Below, piece by piece: positions 49,274 through 56,751 of a stretch of 64,000 bases of DNA. Each line of letters opens with the position of its first letter. Position 1 is the stretch's first letter. The position numbers were made by a program, and so were the translations under genes. Location: the NCBI RefSeq assembly GCF_900090225.1, contig NZ_FMHY01000002.1, positions 558,001-622,000 on the forward strand, read 5' to 3'. The notes beneath the pieces are model-generated. The model was not told where the DNA came from, did no database searches, and worked only from the letters and a program-made list of their open reading frames with translations. The stretch is from Micromonospora eburnea. GTDB taxonomy: Bacteria > Actinomycetota > Actinomycetes > Mycobacteriales > Micromonosporaceae.

Positions 49274-50140
49274 GTGACCGTTGCCGCCCGGATCGACCTG
49301 CACGCCCACTCCACCGCCAGCGACGGCACCCTCAGCCCGGTCGAACTGGTCCGGGCGGCCGCCGACACCGGCCTCGACGTCGTCGCGATCACCGACCATG
49401 ACACCACCGCCGGCTGGGACGCCGCGGTCGGCGCGCTGCCGGCCGGGCTCACCCTGGTCCGCGGCGCGGAGATCTCCTGCCGCTGGTTCGGCGTCGAACC
49501 GGCGATCCCGCTGCACCTGCTCGCGTACCTCTTCGACCCGGACGAGCCGGAGCTGGTCGCGGAGCTGGCCCGGGTCCGGCGGGCCCGGGAGGAACGCGGC
49601 GAGCGGATCGTACGGTTGTTGCAGGCCGACGGCATCGACGTGAGCTGGCCGGAGATCCTGGCCGGCGCGGCCGGCGGGACGGTCGGCCGGCCGCACATCG
49701 CCCAGGCGCTGATCCGCGCCGGGCTGGTGGCCACCACCACGGAGGCGTTCGCGCCCGACTGGCTGGGGGAGCGGTACCGGCTGCCCAAGGAGGACATCGA
49801 CGTGTTCCGGGCGGTGGCGCTGATCCGGGCGGCCGGCGGGGTGCCGGTCTTCGCCCACCCCCGGGCCTCCCGGCGTGGTCGGACCGTGCCGGACGAGGTG
49901 ATCGCGGCGCTGGCGGCGGCCGGGCTGGCCGGTCTGGAGGCCGACCACGAGGACCACACACCGGCCGAGCGGGCGCACGTCCGCAGGCTCGCTGCGGAGC
50001 TGGGCCTGCTGGTCACCGGGTCGTCGGACTTCCACGGGACGCACAAGACCGTCCAACTCGGCGCGCACACCACCGACCCCGAGACGTACGAGCGCCTTGT
50101 CGCACTGGCCAGCGGGGTGACCCCGGTCGCTTCGGAGTGA
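49274..50140 (+). CDS. PHP-domain phosphoesterase (RNase AM/YciV-like)
   Basis: 288 residues from a GTG. RIDLHAHSTASDGTLSPVEL gives the first metal ligands (His10, His12 with Asp), VVAITDHDTTAGWD the second set, RGAEISCRW and the later FAHPRASRRG and TGSSDFHGTHK the remaining ligands, so all three metal sites look complete. The sequence matches PHP proteins acting on nucleotide 3',5'-bisphosphates or the 5' ends of RNA. It is followed closely by marC. Confidence 0.92.
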   Translation: MTVAARIDLHAHSTASDGTLSPVELVRAAADTGLDVVAITDHDTTAGWDAAVGALPAGLTLVRGAEISCRWFGVEPAIPLHLLAYLFDPDEPELVAELARVRRAREERGERIVRLLQADGIDVSWPEILAGAAGGTVGRPHIAQALIRAGLVATTTEAFAPDWLGERYRLPKEDIDVFRAVALIRAAGGVPVFAHPRASRRGRTVPDEVIAALAAAGLAGLEADHEDHTPAERAHVRRLAAELGLLVTGSSDFHGTHKTVQLGAHTTDPETYERLVALASGVTPVASE

Positions 50141-50180
50141 TCCGCGGTTCGGCCCGCAGCGGCACCGCTACCGTGTTCGG

Positions 50181-50795
50181 GTGGATCTCAAGCTCTTCGG
50201 CGCGGTCTTCGTGACCCTGCTGGTGATCGTCGACCCGCCCGGCATGCTGCCCATCTTCCTCGCGCTCACCGGGCCGCTGCCCGCGCGTGACCGGAACCGG
50301 GCCGCCTGGCAGGCCGTCGCGCTGGCGCTCGGGGTGATCGTGGTCTTCGCCGTGGCCGGGCAGACCCTCCTCGCCTACCTGCACGTCTCCCTTCCGGCGT
50401 TGCAGGCCGCCGGTGGGCTGCTGCTGGTGCTGGTCGCGTTGGAGCTGTTGACCGGCAAGGCCGACGAACCGAGCCAGCAGAGCACCTCCAACGTCGCCCT
50501 GGTGCCGCTGGGCACCCCGCTGCTGGCCGGGCCGGGTGCCATCGTCGCCACCATGCTCTTCGTGCAGCGGGCCGGGGCGTTCACCGACTACCTCGCGATC
50601 GCCCTCGCGATCATGGGGGTGATGGCCACGGTCTGGGTGGCGTTGCGCTTCTCCGGTGTGATCGTCAAGATCCTCCGGCCGGGCGGCATCGAGGTGCTGA
50701 CCCGGATCGCCGGTCTGCTGCTGGCCGCCATCGCGGTGCAGCTCATCGCCGACGCGGTGGCCGCCTTCGTGACCCAGTACGTCACCACGCACTGA
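50181..50795 (+). CDS. MarC-family integral membrane protein
   Basis: 204 residues with six membrane helices. Family blocks are LLVIVDPPGMLPIFLALTG at the start, the VALALGVIVVFAVAGQTLL helix, GGLLLVLVALELLTG, PLGTPLLAGPGAIVATMLFV and GLLLAAIAVQLIADAVA. MarC/UPF0056 proteins were once linked to multiple antibiotic resistance, but this was later withdrawn; their function is unknown. The gene follows the PHP gene by 40 bp. Confidence 0.92.
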   Translation: MDLKLFGAVFVTLLVIVDPPGMLPIFLALTGPLPARDRNRAAWQAVALALGVIVVFAVAGQTLLAYLHVSLPALQAAGGLLLVLVALELLTGKADEPSQQSTSNVALVPLGTPLLAGPGAIVATMLFVQRAGAFTDYLAIALAIMGVMATVWVALRFSGVIVKILRPGGIEVLTRIAGLLLAAIAVQLIADAVAAFVTQYVTTH

Positions 50796-50849
50796 TTCGC
50801 CCGGCCCGCCGTCGCCGGGGTGTCGTACCGGGGTGGCAGGATCTCAGGC

Positions 50850-51773
50850 GTGCGACGACCCTCCCCGACCGGACGACCGACCGGCGGCCGACCGCCCCGG
50901 CCCCGCACCGAGCAGGCCGAGCAGCTCGGCTTCGAGGGGATGCCGGAGCGCCTTTTCGTCTGCACACCCAGCAAGCTCGGCGCGTACGCCGACTGCCCCC
51001 GCCGCTACCGCTACTCCTACGTCGACCGCCCCGCCCCGCCCAAGGGGCCGCCGTGGGCGCACAACTCGCTCGGTGCCAGCGTCCACACCGCCCTGAAGAA
51101 CTGGTACGCGCTCGCGCCGGACCGCCGCCGCCCGGAGGTGCTGGGCACGCTGCTCAAGGGCACCTGGGTGCGTGAGGGCTACCGCGACGACGAGCAGGAG
51201 CGGGACGCCTTCCGCCGGGCGCTGGCCTGGCTGGAGTCGTACGTGGCGGGGCTCGACCCGGCCGACGAGCCGGTCGGGGTGGAACGGGTGGTCGCCGTCA
51301 AGACCGGGGTGCTCGCGTTCAACGGCCGGGCCGACCGCATCGATTCCCGCCCCGGCCCGGACGGGCGGCCCGAGCTGGTCATCGTCGACTACAAGACCGG
51401 CCGCACCGGGCTGGACAGCGACGACGCCCGCGGCTCGCAGGCCCTGGCCCTCTACGCGTACGCGGCCGAGCGGGTGTTCCGCCGGCCCTGCCGCCGCGTC
51501 GAGTTGCATCACCTGCCCACCGGGACGGTCGCCGCGCACGAGCACACTCAGGAGTCGTTGCAGCGGCAGCTGACCCGGGCCGAGGAGACCGCCCGGGACA
51601 TCATGGCCGCCGAGCGGGCGGTCGCCGACGGCACCGACCCGGACGAGGCGTTTCCCGCCACCGCGGGGCCGCGCTGCGGCTGGTGCGACTACCGGCGTAC
51701 CTGTCCGACCGGCTCGCAGACGCCGGGCAAGGACCCGTGGTCGGCCGTGGAACGGTTCGCCGATTCGGAGTGA
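50850..51773 (+). CDS. PD-(D/E)XK nuclease with Fe-S staple (RecB/Cas4/AddB-like)
   Basis: 307 residues from the GTG at 50850. SKLGAYADCPRRYRYSYVDR begins the fold with the first Cys. The nuclease core has NSLGASVHTALKNWYAL, FNGRADRID (Asp) and ELVIVDYKTGRTGLDSDDAR (D-x-K motif). The C-terminal RCGWCDYRRTCP gives three more Cys. The 1+3 cysteine arrangement matches the [4Fe-4S] staple of AddB, Cas4 and Dna2 nucleases. No CRISPR array or helicase partner is nearby, so it is a stand-alone RecB-family exonuclease, possibly for repair. Confidence 0.92.
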   Translation: MRRPSPTGRPTGGRPPRPRTEQAEQLGFEGMPERLFVCTPSKLGAYADCPRRYRYSYVDRPAPPKGPPWAHNSLGASVHTALKNWYALAPDRRRPEVLGTLLKGTWVREGYRDDEQERDAFRRALAWLESYVAGLDPADEPVGVERVVAVKTGVLAFNGRADRIDSRPGPDGRPELVIVDYKTGRTGLDSDDARGSQALALYAYAAERVFRRPCRRVELHHLPTGTVAAHEHTQESLQRQLTRAEETARDIMAAERAVADGTDPDEAFPATAGPRCGWCDYRRTCPTGSQTPGKDPWSAVERFADSE

Positions 51774-51823
51774 CCGCTTCGTCCCCCCGCTCGCCCCGTC
51801 GCGGGCCCGGCGCGGTTCACGGG

Positions 51824-51874
51824 ATGCGGCAACCGGCGGTGTCCGGGCGGCGGGGACAGGCCGGGTTGCCGCAT
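51824..51874. terminator. inverted repeat between convergent genes
   Basis: ATGCGGCAACC (51824-51834) and GGTTGCCGCAT (51864-51874) are perfect 11-bp arms around a GC-rich 29-nt loop, between the nuclease and the MpaB-like gene. Confidence 0.6.
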
Positions 51875-51902
51875 GCGGAGCGGCTTGCGGCTCGCCGACA
51901 GG

Positions 51903-52787
51903 CTACGCAGCGAGGCCGAGCCGGGCGGCACGGTCCTTCGCGGCCTGCTGGATCGGCCCGACCCGGTAGCGGCGCGGCAGCGCCGTCAGGGCCAGCCGTA
52001 GCGCGCGGACGCTCAGATCCGCCGACAGCGCGGTGGTGGGCAGGCCCAGGCCGCCGTACAGCCGGCGGGCCCAGGCCGGTAGCAGCGCCAGCGCGGTGCC
52101 GGCGATTCCCAGGTACGCCCAGCGCGGTGGGCCGAGGTGCAGCCCGAGCTTCACCGGCAGGCTGAGCTTCCACGGGATCGGCGGGGCGGTCAGGAAGAGG
52201 GCGGTCTCGGCCGCCTCCTTCGTCATCCGCAGGTCCGGCCGGATCCGCCGGTAGTAGTCGGCCACCTCGGCGGCGGTGCCCGGCACGTCGGCCGGGTCCA
52301 GCCCGACCAGGGCCGCAACCCGGCGTTGCTCGGTGTAGTACGCGTCGACCTCGGCGTCGGTCAGCGCGAGCCCGGCCCGACGGGCGGTGCTGACGAACGA
52401 CTCGACCTCGGCGACGTGCACCCAGCGCAGCAGCTCCGGGTCGTCGATCCGGAACCGTTCACCGGTGAACGGGTCGGTGGCCCGCATCCGAGCGTGCAGC
52501 GTACGCAGCCGGCGCCCGGCCGCCTCGGCCTCCGCCGTGGTGCCGTAGACCGCCGTCGCCACGTAATCGGCGGTCCGGACCAGCCGGCCCCACGCGTCGA
52601 CGCGGTAGTTGCTGTTCTGGGCGACTCCGGCCATCGCGCGCGGGTGCAACGCCTGGAGGTAGAGCGAACGCAGGCCGGCGACGATCAGGATCGGCTCCGC
52701 GTGCACCTTCCACGTGACCGATCCCGGACCGAACAGGCCGAGGTCATCGGTGTCCACCGCCCAAGAGTGCCACGCGCCGGACGGCAT
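51903..52787 (-). CDS. DUF2236 (MpaB/latex-clearing-like) putative oxygenase
   Basis: 294 residues from the ATG at 52787; a GTG at 52756 gives a form starting near VDTDDLGLFGPGSVTWKVH, which is where homology begins. ALHPRAMAGVAQNSNYRVD carries the conserved His and Arg of the family, followed by LRWVHVAEVESFVSTA with a second His. MpaB and latex-clearing proteins are heme b enzymes that use such histidines, but heme binding here is inferred. The C-terminal third is arginine-rich. The substrate is unknown. Confidence 0.85.
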   Translation of the reverse strand: MPSGAWHSWAVDTDDLGLFGPGSVTWKVHAEPILIVAGLRSLYLQALHPRAMAGVAQNSNYRVDAWGRLVRTADYVATAVYGTTAEAEAAGRRLRTLHARMRATDPFTGERFRIDDPELLRWVHVAEVESFVSTARRAGLALTDAEVDAYYTEQRRVAALVGLDPADVPGTAAEVADYYRRIRPDLRMTKEAAETALFLTAPPIPWKLSLPVKLGLHLGPPRWAYLGIAGTALALLPAWARRLYGGLGLPTTALSADLSVRALRLALTALPRRYRVGPIQQAAKDRAARLGLAA

Positions 52788-52867
52788 CCGGCAGGAGGCG
52801 GCGTCTGGGCCGGTGAGGTCCGGTGGGGCGCGGACCCCGTCGCGACGACCGGGCGCCGGGCCTGCGG

Positions 52868-53296
52868 TCAGTCGTCGACGGAGCGGCGGGTCTGGCACGC
52901 GGGGCAGAGACCCCAGAAGGTCACCTCGGCCTCGTCCACCTCGAAGCCGTGTGCCGTGTTCGGGTCGAGGCAGGGGGCGCTGCCGGTCGCGCAGTCGATG
53001 TCGGCGATCTCGCCGCAGCCGCGGCACACCACGTGGTGGTGGTTGTCCCCGGCGCGCGCCTCATAGCGGGCGGGACTGCCCGCCGGTTCGATGCGGCGGG
53101 AGAGCCCGGCCCGGGAGAGCGCGGCGAGCACGTCGTACACGGCCTGCGTGGAGACCGAGTCGAGCCGCTCCCGGACCCGGCGGGTGATCTCGTCGACCTC
53201 CAGGTGGCCGCCGTCGGCGAGGACGTCGAGCACGGCGAGGCGCGGTCGGGTGACCCGCAGGCCCCTCGACCGGAGCAGTTCCTCACCGCTGGACAT
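52868..53296 (-). CDS. Fur-family metalloregulator
   Basis: 142 residues. The winged helix is at ~8-75 (LRVTRPRLAVLDVLADGGHL, STQAVYDVLAALSRAGLSRR). The C-terminal dimer domain has NHHHVVCRGCGEIADIDCAT and VTFWGLCPACQTRR, with two CxxC zinc sites. It resembles FurA/CatR types that repress katG in actinobacteria, and the AVYDVLAAL helix favours that branch. No katG is next to it: it is divergent from a DUF2231 membrane protein gene. The regulated metal or redox signal cannot be read. Confidence 0.92.
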   Translation of the reverse strand: MSSGEELLRSRGLRVTRPRLAVLDVLADGGHLEVDEITRRVRERLDSVSTQAVYDVLAALSRAGLSRRIEPAGSPARYEARAGDNHHHVVCRGCGEIADIDCATGSAPCLDPNTAHGFEVDEAEVTFWGLCPACQTRRSVDD

Positions 53297-53456
53297 GAGT
53301 CCATGACAGCACGCGTTGCCGGGGCCGACAACCGACCTGGAACCGGAGGTGGCCCCGGCCACAGGGTGAACCGCACCGAGAAGGCGTGCGTGGGTCGATG
53401 TGGCGGGACCACGACGGGGCTGGCCCGTCGTACGCTGACCGCGCTTCGGTCTATTC

Positions 53457-53951
53457 GTGGGGGTGTCGGTGTTCAGGGAAGTCAACGGCCTGCCGCTTCA
53501 CGTCCTGGTCATACACGCCGTCGTGGTGCTGGTGCCGCTGCTGGCGCTGCTCTCCGTCGCGTACGGGGTGCTGCCCCGGTGGCGGTCCCGGCTCGACTGG
53601 GCGGTGGCGGGCCTTGCCGTGGTGACTCCGATCGCCACCTTCGTGGCGAAGGAATCCGGCGAGGCGTTCGAGGAGGCTCAGCGGCAGCGGGGCCTCGGTG
53701 GCGAGTTCCTCAGGAAGATCGAGGAGCACTCCGAGTACGGTGACACCCTGTTCTGGTTCACCATCGGGCTGGCGGTGGCGGCGCTGCTGCTCCTGCTGGT
53801 GACCAGCGGCCTGACCCGGGTGCGCAGCCTGCCCCGCTGGCTGGCCCAGGTGCTGACCGCGGTGGTGGTCGTCCTCGCGGTCTTCGCGCTGGTGTACGTC
53901 TTCCTGGCCGGTGACAGCGGTGCCGAGGTCGTCTGGGGCGGAACGCTCTGA
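53457..53951 (+). CDS. DUF2231 integral membrane protein
   Basis: 164 residues with about four helices. FREVNGLPLHVLVIHAVVVL, PLLALLSVAYGVLPRWR, VVTPIATFVAKESGEAFEEA and FWFTIGLAVAALLLLLVTSG match the DUF2231 fold, in which the conserved LHVLVIHA has a His in the first helix. GTG codons at 53457, 53463 and 53469 are all possible starts. It is divergent from the Fur gene and convergent with 53959, 7 bp away. Some members bind heme; that is not shown here. Confidence 0.88.
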   Translation: MGVSVFREVNGLPLHVLVIHAVVVLVPLLALLSVAYGVLPRWRSRLDWAVAGLAVVTPIATFVAKESGEAFEEAQRQRGLGGEFLRKIEEHSEYGDTLFWFTIGLAVAALLLLLVTSGLTRVRSLPRWLAQVLTAVVVVLAVFALVYVFLAGDSGAEVVWGGTL

Positions 53952-53958
53952 CCGGAGA

Positions 53959-54540
53959 TCAGAAGATCACCCGTGAGCAGAGCAGGCAGGTCAGGATCAC
54001 CAGCACCACCCCGGCGACCGTCCCGATGCCGTAGGTGAGCCGCTGGGAGCGCTGTTCCGCCTGGTCGATGACGGTCATGTTCTGCGGTGGCAGCCGCCGA
54101 GGTGGGGCGGGCTGCACGTGCAGGGGCGGCCGCCAGCCGGGCGGCGGAGGCGTGGTCGGCGGTGGACCGGAGTATCCCCCGGCCGGGGCGCCGCTGCCGG
54201 CCCTGCCCCCACCGGCCACCCCACCACTGGCCCTGCCGCCACCAGCAGACCAGCCGCCGTCACCGGGCAGTGGTTGGCCCGCGGCGGGCTGCCCGTCCGT
54301 GCCAGGATCGGGCCGGGCCCACGGGCTCTCCGCCTGGCTCGCGCCGGACCAGGGGTAGTGCGACTGCCCGGCGTCGGGCCGGTGGTCGCCGGGCGAGCCG
54401 GTACCGGTCGCCGACTCGCCGGGCCGGTCGGCGGCCGTCGGCCCGTCGGCGTGGTCGCCGCCGAGCCCACCGTCCGGCTGGTCCGGTGTCGGGCGTCGCC
54501 AGAACTCGTCCGCGGGGCTGCCACCGCTCGGCGTCGTCAC
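53959..54540 (-). CDS. Pro/Gly-rich protein with one C-terminal membrane helix
   Basis: 193 residues from a GTG at 54540. Residues ~1-145 are low-complexity Pro/Gly/Asp/Ser (disordered). The end has VIDQAEQRSQRLTYGIGTVA and GVVLVILTCLLCSRVIF, a single C-terminal helix, so a tail-anchored type with a cytosolic disordered region is likely. No family is recognised. It is separated from a 58-codon gene on the other strand by a short gap. Confidence 0.75.
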   Translation of the reverse strand: MTTPSGGSPADEFWRRPTPDQPDGGLGGDHADGPTAADRPGESATGTGSPGDHRPDAGQSHYPWSGASQAESPWARPDPGTDGQPAAGQPLPGDGGWSAGGGRASGGVAGGGRAGSGAPAGGYSGPPPTTPPPPGWRPPLHVQPAPPRRLPPQNMTVIDQAEQRSQRLTYGIGTVAGVVLVILTCLLCSRVIF

Positions 54541-54623
54541 GCCGTCCGACGCTACCAACGCCCCGCCCGGTCGCGGGTGTGGATGGGTGTGGGGGTTTTG
54601 TTGCGCCGGTATCCTTGCTGGTC

Positions 54624-54800
54624 GTGAGTGATCCCGGCATGCGTGGCGCGCGCGGCGACGACGACCGCGTGGTCGACCTAAGCGACGACTTCGTGGTGCT
54701 GCCCGAGCAGACCACCGACGACACGGACCGCGGTTGGGGCGAGCGGTCCGGCGGCAACGACGAGTGGCTGTTGGCCGAGCGCCCGCCGCACTGGGACTGA
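54624..54800 (+). CDS. small acidic conserved protein
   Basis: 58 residues from a GTG: VSDPGMRGARGDDDRVVDLS, DDFVVLPEQTTDDTDRGWGE and NDEWLLAERPPHWD. The last block (EWLLAERPPHWD) is unusually rich in Trp, Pro and His for such a short protein. No signal or membrane segment is present. Function is unknown. Confidence 0.65.
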   Translation: MSDPGMRGARGDDDRVVDLSDDFVVLPEQTTDDTDRGWGERSGGNDEWLLAERPPHWD

Positions 54801-54802
54801 CC

Positions 54803-54843
54803 GACCGCGCCAGCACCGCTCGGCCGGTTGGCGGGGCGCGGTC
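54803..54843. terminator. hairpin between convergent genes
   Basis: Perfect 9-bp arms GACCGCGCC and GGCGCGGTC with a 23-nt loop; the second arm reaches the stop region of the SAF-domain gene. Confidence 0.55.
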
Positions 54844-55339
54844 ATCCGCGTACCACCACCGCGAAGCGGCTGCCTTCGGGCACCCCGACGGCCCGTTGCG
54901 CCTGCTCGGGCCGGAGCGCCAGGTAGAGCGCGGAGGACCCGTCGACCGCCCCGGCGCCCACCACGTCGAGCACCAGTGCCCGCGGGGCGAGCAGTGTCGC
55001 CTCGCCGGCCGCCGTGCCGGCCGGTACGACCAGCAGGTCCACCCGGGCGCCCGGATGGAGCACCGCGAGGGCGGCCGGCTCGGCCAGCCGGATCGGCACC
55101 CCGACCGATCCGGCGGGCAGTGGCAGCGCCTTGTCGGGGCGGTCGTCGGCCGGTGGCGAGGAGGTCGTGGCCGGGTCGGGCTGTGCCGGGGCCACGTCGG
55201 GCGGGCAACCTGCCGGGGTCTGCAGGACCGCGGCGGCCACGCCGAGCAGCGCCGCGACCAGCGCCACCCGGAGCAGGGTCCCGCCCCGGGGCAGACCGCG
55301 CCACCGTACCGGCCGCAGTGATCCTTCGCCCGTCGCCAC
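54842..55339 (-). CDS. SAF-domain protein (CpaB/RcpC-like)
   Basis: 165 residues from a GTG with GGAGGG upstream. One membrane helix lies at ~22-40 (LLRVALVAALLGVAAAVLQ), then a Pro-rich linker and a SAF/CpaB-type region (ALPLPAGSVGVPIRLAEPAA, LHPGARVDLLVVPAG, RALVLDVVGAG). The final LRPEQAQRAVGVPEGSRFAV fits the RcpC end. CpaB is part of Flp/tight-adherence pilus assembly, but no other pilus gene lies here. Two DnaA-box-like sequences lie upstream. Confidence 0.85.
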   Translation of the reverse strand: MATGEGSLRPVRWRGLPRGGTLLRVALVAALLGVAAAVLQTPAGCPPDVAPAQPDPATTSSPPADDRPDKALPLPAGSVGVPIRLAEPAALAVLHPGARVDLLVVPAGTAAGEATLLAPRALVLDVVGAGAVDGSSALYLALRPEQAQRAVGVPEGSRFAVVVRG

Positions 55340-55423
55340 CCGCGCCCTCCCCGCCAGCCGATCCGATGGACGCGGCCAGGCTAGGAACGCGGAGCGGGCC
55401 GACGGTGGTCGAAGCCACCGCCC

Positions 55424-55451
55424 TGTGGAAAACCCACCCGCCTGTGGACAA
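55424..55451. promoter_or_regulatory. two DnaA-box-like motifs
   Basis: TGTGGAAAA (55424-55432) and TGTGGACAA (55443-55451), in reverse TTTTCCACA and TTGTCCACA. The second equals the preferred Streptomyces DnaA box. They lie 19 bp apart in the gap upstream of the SAF-domain gene. Two boxes cannot make an origin, but DnaA-dependent regulation is possible. Confidence 0.45.
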
Positions 55452-55520
55452 CCCCCATCCGCCGCCCCCCTCTGCTAGCCTCGCCGGCCCTCACAACGAA
55501 GGTGATGGGGTCTCTTTCAC

Positions 55521-55593
55521 GGAAAAAGTGGCCATCCTGGCAGAAGTGGCCACTTTTTCGGTGAAGTTGCGCGGATCTCGGGCGGACGCGCGG
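55521..55593. repeat. interspersed palindromic repeat, GTGGCCAC family (copy b)
   Basis: GAAAAAGTGGCCA (55522-55534) and TGGCCACTTTTTC (55547-55559) are perfect arms around a 12-nt loop. The tail GTGAAGTTGCGCGGATCT and following bases to 55593 aligns with the copy at 15392. It lies between the SAF-domain gene and the FmdB gene, both on the minus strand. Confidence 0.8.
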
Positions 55594-55605
55594 GCGCCCC
55601 GAAGC

Positions 55606-55941
55606 TCAGGAGGAGCTGCTGGAGGAACTGGCGGCGGGGGTCTTGGTGGCGGAGCCGCTGGACGAGGTGGACGAGCTGGTGCTCGACCCGTTCGACGTGC
55701 TGCTCGACGACGAGTCGGACTTGGCCGGCTTACTCGTCGTGCTCGTCGCGCTGTCCGACCCCTTGGAACGCGAGTCGGTGCGGTAGAAGCCGGAGCCCTT
55801 GAACACGACGCCGACCGAGTTGAAGACCTTGCGCAGCCGTCCCTCACACGCGGGGCACTCGGTCAGCGGCTCGTCACTGAAGGACTGCACCGCCTCGAGC
55901 TGGTGGCCGCACGCGGTGCAGGCGTACTGGTACGTAGGCAC
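55606..55941 (-). CDS. FmdB-family zinc-ribbon protein with Ser/Thr-rich tail
   Basis: 111 residues from a GTG with GGAGGA 4 nt upstream. VPTYQYACTACGHQLEAVQS and TECPACEGRLRKVFNSVGVV form the FmdB zinc ribbon (CTAC and CPAC). GSGFYRTDSRS ends the family core at ~63. The remaining ~48 residues are almost only Ser, Thr, Gly, Ala and Lys, hydrophilic and disordered. It corresponds to Rv0991c, reported as a redox-regulated chaperone partner in M. tuberculosis, and lies next to the Rv0992c-like cyclo-ligase as in that genome. Confidence 0.9.
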   Translation of the reverse strand: MPTYQYACTACGHQLEAVQSFSDEPLTECPACEGRLRKVFNSVGVVFKGSGFYRTDSRSKGSDSATSTTSKPAKSDSSSSSTSNGSSTSSSTSSSGSATKTPAASSSSSSS

Positions 55942-56002
55942 GTTCTCCTCCGGATCTGGCACGGCCGGTTGGCACTCGACGTATTCGAGTGCCAATGGTG
56001 CG

Positions 56003-56668
56003 TCATGGCACCCGGGTTCGTCCAGCGGAAGCGTTCGGTTCCACACCGGGCACCACCGGTAGCGTACGCAGCCTGCCGGTGGGGGTGATCACGGCGCGTA
56101 CCGGCCGGTCGTGTGGCTGCGCCGGGAGCGCGTCGAGCAGCTCCCCGTCGTGCAGCAGCGCCACCGTCAGGGCCGCCGCGGGCACCCGGGCCAGGGCCCG
56201 GTCGTACGAGCCGCCGCCCCGGCCCAGCCGCCGTCCCCGTTGGTCGACGGCCAGGGCGGGGACGATCACCAGCTCCGCCGTGGCCACGGCGGAACGGCGC
56301 AGCCGGGCCCCGGTCGGCTCGCGCAGCCCCCGCCCGGCCGCGCGCAGCGACGCCGCGCCGGCGTACACGGCCCAGTCCAGGTCCAGGTCGTCGCGGAGCA
56401 CCGGCAGCAGCAACTCCGCCTCCGGCGGGAGCGCCGCCCGCAGCACCTCCGGCAGATCGCCGCCGCCCGGCTCGGAGCCGACCGGCACGTACCCGGTCAT
56501 CCGGGTCGGACGGAGCCGGCGTACCAGGGAGACCAGCTCGGCCTGGACGCGCGCCGCGGCCTCCGCCCGCCCGGCGGCGGACAGCGACCGGCGGTGGGCG
56601 AGCAAGGTCACCCGCAAATCGCGCTTTGCCTCATGTGCGACATCCGCTCCATCAGAAAATTCCGGCAC
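56003..56668 (-). CDS. 5-formyltetrahydrofolate cyclo-ligase family protein
   Basis: 221 residues from the GTG at 56668 (VPEFSDGADVAHEAKRDLRV), which has AGGAG upstream. The AKRDLRVTLLAHRRSL start, TGYVPVGSEPGGGD, and VPALAVDQRGRRLGRGGGSY (ATP and folate site) followed by DRALARV are typical. It makes 5,10-methenyl-THF from 5-formyl-THF with ATP. Its place between fmdB and galU matches Rv0992c. Confidence 0.92.
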   Translation of the reverse strand: MPEFSDGADVAHEAKRDLRVTLLAHRRSLSAAGRAEAAARVQAELVSLVRRLRPTRMTGYVPVGSEPGGGDLPEVLRAALPPEAELLLPVLRDDLDLDWAVYAGAASLRAAGRGLREPTGARLRRSAVATAELVIVPALAVDQRGRRLGRGGGSYDRALARVPAAALTVALLHDGELLDALPAQPHDRPVRAVITPTGRLRTLPVVPGVEPNASAGRTRVP

Positions 56669-56751
56669 GCAACACTCCTGACACAACGCTTGCCTCCCGG
56701 TCGCTCTGTGTCAGCATCGCAACAAGGGGCGCGGAACTTCCGGGGGGAAGC

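Noticed and set aside
50850..51773. Stand-alone Cas4 and hidden CRISPR system
   Set aside because: The Fe-S nuclease fold fits, but no repeats or other cas genes exist in the window; a RecB-type repair nuclease is more likely.
55424..55451. Replication origin
   Set aside because: Two DnaA boxes without dnaA, dnaN or an AT-rich unwinding region are not enough.
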